Source: Straminergon stramineum | Taxonomy: Eukaryota; Streptophyta; Bryopsida; Hypnales; Calliergonaceae | Assembly (NCBI GenBank): GCA_963920665.1 | Contig: OY987269.1 | Location: 13,332,501 to 13,396,500 of the forward strand | Direction of reading: 5' to 3' | Length of the DNA: 64,000 nt | Shown: positions 59,461 through 64,000 of the stretch, in pieces | How positions within the stretch are numbered: the stretch's first letter is position 1 | Layout of the letters: each line of letters starts with the position of its first letter | Notes under the pieces: generated by a model | What the model was told of the DNA's origin: nothing | Databases searched by the model: none | Seen by the model: only the letters and a program-made list of their open reading frames with translations | Translations under genes and position numbers: made by a program

Positions 59461-62400
59461 AAAAAATTAAACTACTCTAAGTGAAATGGGGGCAACACCC
59501 TTACACCACCCTAATACGTACCCTAAAATCCCCAAATGCCCCTAGTACCTACTTGAAGAGGTAAGGGCAACCTACTAGGCCTCATTTTGCCTAAAATTGG
59601 TTAGTGGGGCACCAAATGGGTCAAATTGGTGTCTTGAAATTAAATTCCAACACACCACAACCACCCCAATTCCTAACTCACTTTCTAAATTGATGCCATG
59701 TACCTATCTAAATCCATAAATCCATAAATCCATAAATCCCATCCCTAACATATTCACACATTCACACATTGTTCCTAGGCCAATTAATTTTTTCCTTCAA
59801 CTTCATCATTCATCTCCAACCCTAATTTCACCCCCAATTTGGGCAATGCTTCCGAGCTTGCCCTAAACCCTAAAAAATCCTCATATACTTTCTCTAAACA
59901 TTCACACCCTACAAGAGCATTGCATGCATGACCATTGAACTATTCCTTCAAGATTGATAAGCAAAGATCATATTGTAACTAGCATTACATTTAGATTCAG
60001 CTAAATCAGAAGAAAAAAGATGAAATACCCCAAATAAATTGCCGCCAAATGGGCAGCAGACTTTGTAACACTAAAATGATCACCCCAACTTCATTCCTTC
60101 TCCAAATTGAGCGAGACTTGTCCCGTTAAAAAGTTGACTTCCCCATATTTTTTGTCACCGAAATTCACGTTGATCTACTTTGCCTAACTCCCACAGTTGC
60201 TCGCCAAAGCCATTGGTCTTTCGTGGCAAAGGCAGCTTGACCTCCTCTCACTAAATCAGCCTCTCCGTCCTCATCCTTGCTCAAAAACAATCAAGACTTG
60301 TCTTATTAAAAAGCTGACTTTTCCTTCTCCATCCTCCCCAAAATTCAGCTCATTCTACATTTTCAATCTTCTGCAATCCGTCACCAAAGTTGGCAGTTCC
60401 CTCCCATTTCAACAAAACCTAATTCTCTTCACTCCAATTCCCATCTGACCTCATTCCCATCAATCTTTCACCATTTTTTCCCCAAAAAATAGTGACCTAC
60501 TCGACAAATTGTCCTACCTTGGTTCCCTCATCTTAGTCTCTACTCCTCATGCTTCAAAAACGCCCATAATCACCAAAAATGCTCTCTAAACACACATACA
60601 CAAGAAGTTTGAAAAATTGAGAGAGAGTTGAGAGAGAGGGCTTCAAATCTTAATTTCGCCTATATCCAACTTCCTAACGGATTAGTTTTCTTAACTACTT
60701 TCATCCTACATTTATTTACTATAAATCCACTAATTTGGTGCAAAATGTACAAAATTAGTAAAATATTGCGCTACACTAAATAGTAAAATTAGGTTGCCTT
60801 AACAATTAGGTTGCCTTACCTTGGGAAGTTACCTTATGACTCATGACCTATACACGTGGCAGCGCATGCAACACTTTGAGTTTAGCCTTGATATTATCTT
60901 AGGGTTTCGTGGTTTTTTTGGAGCGCCACCAGTGGAGCCAGTGTCGCACAACTTGCATTTGATTATGTTGACTTGGCCATACTTAATCTTGACAAGGTGC
61001 TGTCGGAGCTTTGTTTTTTCCCTTCTACAATGATCGAAATGCAAACAAGGAGCAAACTAACTGAAGCAAAGAGCAACGGAAATAAGAGCTGGAAAGGTAT
61101 GATGATGGATTTTTTTATTCCAAACTCATAGTAGTCTTATTGTGCTTTGTGTATCCTGTCCCAGCCAGGCCACCTGCGGTTGGTTGGTTTGTAATTTCTC
61201 CTTTGCAATAAAATTCCGTTTCATTCATTTCATTTGGTTGCAAATTGATTTTTTTTACATAGGAACTCATCTCCAGATGAACTAGAAGTTACCTCACCCT
61301 CAAATGGGGTCAATCAATTAGGACAAGTCCCTTGCCCTCTCATGGCTCTCTTGGTGCTCGTTGTCCCTCCCTCTTTTGAAGCTTTTGTTGGGTCCATGTT
61401 GTTGCTTGTGGTGATTGGTTGTCCTATGAGTGGTCCTAGGACTTAGTTCCGGTTTTGTTTTGTTTTATTTTAGTTTTGCTTTTTGAAAACTATAAATATT
61501 TTGCCAGGGATGAGGTCCCTTGGTTCTGTGTACTGTTTCCTCTGCAATAGAAATTGTCCATGTGTTTCAAGAAAAAAAAATTCCATTTCATTTGTGTCAA
61601 AAAAAAGACTCGTGGTAGTTTAGAAATTTGTTGAGACCATTATAACCATTGTGGAAGATTCAGTTCCACCATCAAAGATCTGTATAGTAAGAGAATCGAT
61701 TTAGCTTGAAGAGTACATTCTTTGCACATTCTATTACAGGCTCCATTATATAGTATTGTGGACTCTTTGTAATGACTAGCTATCCCACTTTCACCTCACA
61801 AGTAAAATTCTTTTTATATTGCCACTCTATTGTTGTATCTCATTTGCAGTTTGAATCATAATAAACTACTATGTTTTAGATTTAGCTATAGATTTCGTTT
61901 AAAGAATTGATCCCTATGAAGTAATAAGCACAACAGTTAATGACTCAAGATTTCTATCCAATTGAAGAGAGCTTGTAGCCATTTTCTCTTTTGAATTGTA
62001 GTCTTGAATGGCTATAATTTCTCATCAAATGGTAATCTGAATTATACGATGTCATGAAATGTCTTGCAGATTGGTAAGAGTTTGTTACAGAGATCAAGGA
62101 AGATGAAGGCAAAACACCTCCTAAAACAATTGAATTGCTAAATTGCTCAATCCATGTTAACGGGGTTCTTGATCTAGAAGAGAGACTGATCCACAAGATC
62201 GTTCTTGTAGGACTTTAAGGTATGTGGAAATATTGTGATTGACAAATTTGTAACCAAAATCTATTCAAGTTCTAAGATTTCATTTTTAACAATTTAAAAG
62301 CTAATAAGGTAATGAATGTTGTTTTCTTCAATTTCAGGTGTATCCATGATAAAAGAGTTACAAACCAACTTTGAAGCTGGATGTTGAAGTGAAGCATTCA

Positions 62401-63481
62401 ATCCCAAGTTTGGCAGTACCTATGCAATTCTCAACAATTGCTCATTAGTAGACCACCTCACACTTGTCTTTCAATCCTATTATCAAGTGAGTGCACATTG
62501 TCCCAAATTTTGTCCTCAGTTGTTGTCACAATGTTGTCAAGACTTTGATTCTCATGCATGCTAGGATAGTAGGCTCTTATAGAGACCATTTGATAGCTAA
62601 TTGCAATTTGGGGGAAGCTGAACTCTTTGAAACAATTTTCAATAAATTTTAGTAGTAAGTTAAATGAATTTGGCTTAAAACCCAAGTTGTTTCCTAATTT
62701 TTGGACCTTTGTGGAATTAGTTACAAATTATTTAAGTTGAAACACAAAGGTCACTAAAAGCTACCACTTCTTGAAATGTGAAGTACACTATTTGTACATT
62801 AATGAAAGAAAAATGTACCACTGCATCAAAGGTCACTTTTAGAGCATAACTAACTTAGTAAGCTTACACCACGAAGGTTTGGTTAGGTCTCACATGAAGA
62901 ATAAATTTGTGTTGCAAATATTACTTCATATTTAGTATCTTATGCTTGTATCCATTGGTCATACAATCAAATTAAAAATTAAAATATTAACATTCCTCAC
63001 AAATGAGCTTACACACGCTTACACACAAGTTTGTAGAACATAAAATGAGCCAAATCTAAGAAACACTAAAAAATCAAGAAATATGTGATAGCCAAGATGC
63101 TCAAGTAGATGAAGACCTAATTATATCAAATGATGTACTTGAATCAAAAACATCCAACAGACCAACATTGTACCTTTCAGATAGTCAAAATGCTCACATA
63201 GAATGCAACATTACACATAATAACCTTTCCATTTAAAGCAAAACAAACTTAATACATTTGCATTATGAATTGTTTTAATTATTCTTAGCTTCAGTTTATA
63301 GATAACTTGGTCCTCATAGTACTTTTTGAAATTCAATTCCTCTCATTTTTCTCAAACTTTAGACCATCCTTGCCAATTGGCTTAAGTTGAATATAACCTT
63401 GCCTATGTAATGTCAAACCTCAAGAATTTGTGCAATTGTAGCTTGTGACCAATAATATTGTTTTATTTGTCTATTTTAGCT
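59461..63481. other. Intergenic, no gene assigned
   Basis: About 4 kb without a supported gene. A C-rich stretch of moderate GC (59.6-60.6 kb) with GAGAGAGTTGAGAGAGA near 60620 could be promoter or 5' sequence of the piggyBac element. A short + strand frame at about 62080-62217 (KTPPKTIELLNCS, ending at a stop) looks protein-like but is isolated. No terminal repeats were found. Confidence 0.4.
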
Positions 63482-64000
63482 ATGCCAAATGGGGAATCAA
63501 CTCAACATGTTTCAACAAAGGTAACTCGTAAATGCGTTATTAAGTGGATGATAAACACATCAACAAGATATGGTGTTGTTGGTCTTATGGGAAAATGTCC
63601 GAAGGAATTTCCTCAACATTTTCAACATAAAAACTACCTTGCTAATATTGCGAAGGCGAGTAAATGGTGGAAAAGGCAAGATGATTTTTTTCAACAACTA
63701 GAGGAGGAAGGAAATCACCTTTCAATGTTATGTTGTAGTACTGCAATTCAACAGAGGATGGATGTCAAAGCCCTACCTGGTCGTGGGAGAAAATGAGTAC
63801 CTTGGGTCCTATGGTTGCATGCAAAACTGAAAGGTGAATTTTTGAGACTAAAGGCTGCTAGTGTCAAGTTCTTTGCAAAGATACTACTCTCTTTAGCAAG
63901 AGAAATTTTGACAACATCTCATCATCCCCTATTCTCACCAAATCATAGAGAACCAAGATCAAGAAAATGTTTGTTGGATTTGGTGAACCCTTCTTGGATC
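63482..64000 (+). pseudogene. Transposase-like N-terminal fragment with one in-frame stop, runs off the window
   Basis: From ATG 63482 the frame is open for 104 codons to TGA (63794-63796), then stays open in the same frame to the window end. Before the stop: MPNGESTQHVSTKVTRKCVI, then WWKRQDDFFQQLEEEG and KALPGRGRK. After it: VPWVLWLHAKLKGEF and LARE(I)L. The layout of a possible helix-turn-helix, a WW-containing linker and a basic GRGRK...PW..WLH motif reminds me of pogo/CENP-B-type or similar DNA-binding regions of transposases, but I cannot assign it with confidence. Because coding character continues across the stop, it is probably a recently inactivated copy. Confidence 0.5.

Overview
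This window looks like nuclear DNA of a land plant, probably not a flowering plant (a bryophyte or another early-diverging lineage fits, but I cannot fix the species). The evidence is two intron-containing plant genes: a PALE CRESS (PAC) homologue on the + strand at about 26.0-29.4 kb, and a phenylcoumaran benzylic ether / isoflavone reductase-like (NmrA-type) gene on the - strand at 30.6-33.5 kb. They are convergent, with about 1.2 kb between the stop codons. A third gene-like unit is an intronless 429-codon reading frame on the - strand at 7.5-8.8 kb, which I do not recognise. These coding islands are richer in GC than the very AT-rich DNA around them. PAC is expected to act in the plastid. 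The reductase is a cytosolic NADPH enzyme of specialised metabolism. No functional link between the genes is visible.

Almost everything else is transposon debris, and much of it has readable ends. (1) Four Tourist-like (PIF/Harbinger) MITEs with a GAGCATC terminus and a TAA/TTA duplication are clear, three of them nested at 9.9-11.3 kb; a fifth, at 39.66 kb, has the same signature. (2) Four CACTA-type mini-elements have intact 3-bp target duplications (17.3, 19.05, 52.1 and 53.1 kb). (3) A MULE-like MITE occurs twice (12.2 and 34.4 kb), each time inside a copy of a second inverted-repeat element; the 34.4 kb copy has a perfect 9-bp duplication. (4) A large set of non-coding elements begins TTAACCCCTAAA and ends TTTAGGGGTTAA. 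I count sixteen paired copies from 13.4 to 53.9 kb. They look like piggyBac-type elements, because TTAA is the piggyBac target site and CCC the typical terminus.

(5) At 55.1-57.5 kb on the - strand lies a decayed piggyBac transposase. All three catalytic aspartate motifs are visible in order, but it carries about eleven in-frame stops, a frameshift and a 0.74-kb insertion. As far as I know, piggyBac is rare or undescribed in land plants. The transposase relic together with the many TTAA-flanked non-autonomous elements is therefore the most interesting thing here. The right edge (63.5-64 kb) holds a further transposase-like reading frame, broken by one stop and running out of the window.

Layout: 0-7.3 kb, inverted-repeat elements and MITEs; 7.5-9.3 kb, the orphan gene and its duplicated 5' flank; 9.9-25.9 kb, nested MITEs and TTAA elements; 26-33.6 kb, the two recognised genes; 34-54 kb, TTAA, CACTA and MULE-like elements; 54-59.5 kb, the piggyBac relic; 59.5-64 kb, mostly featureless sequence and the broken transposase-like frame. 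I found no RNA genes or CRISPR arrays. Exon boundaries are by eye from GT/AG sites and family alignment recalled from memory.
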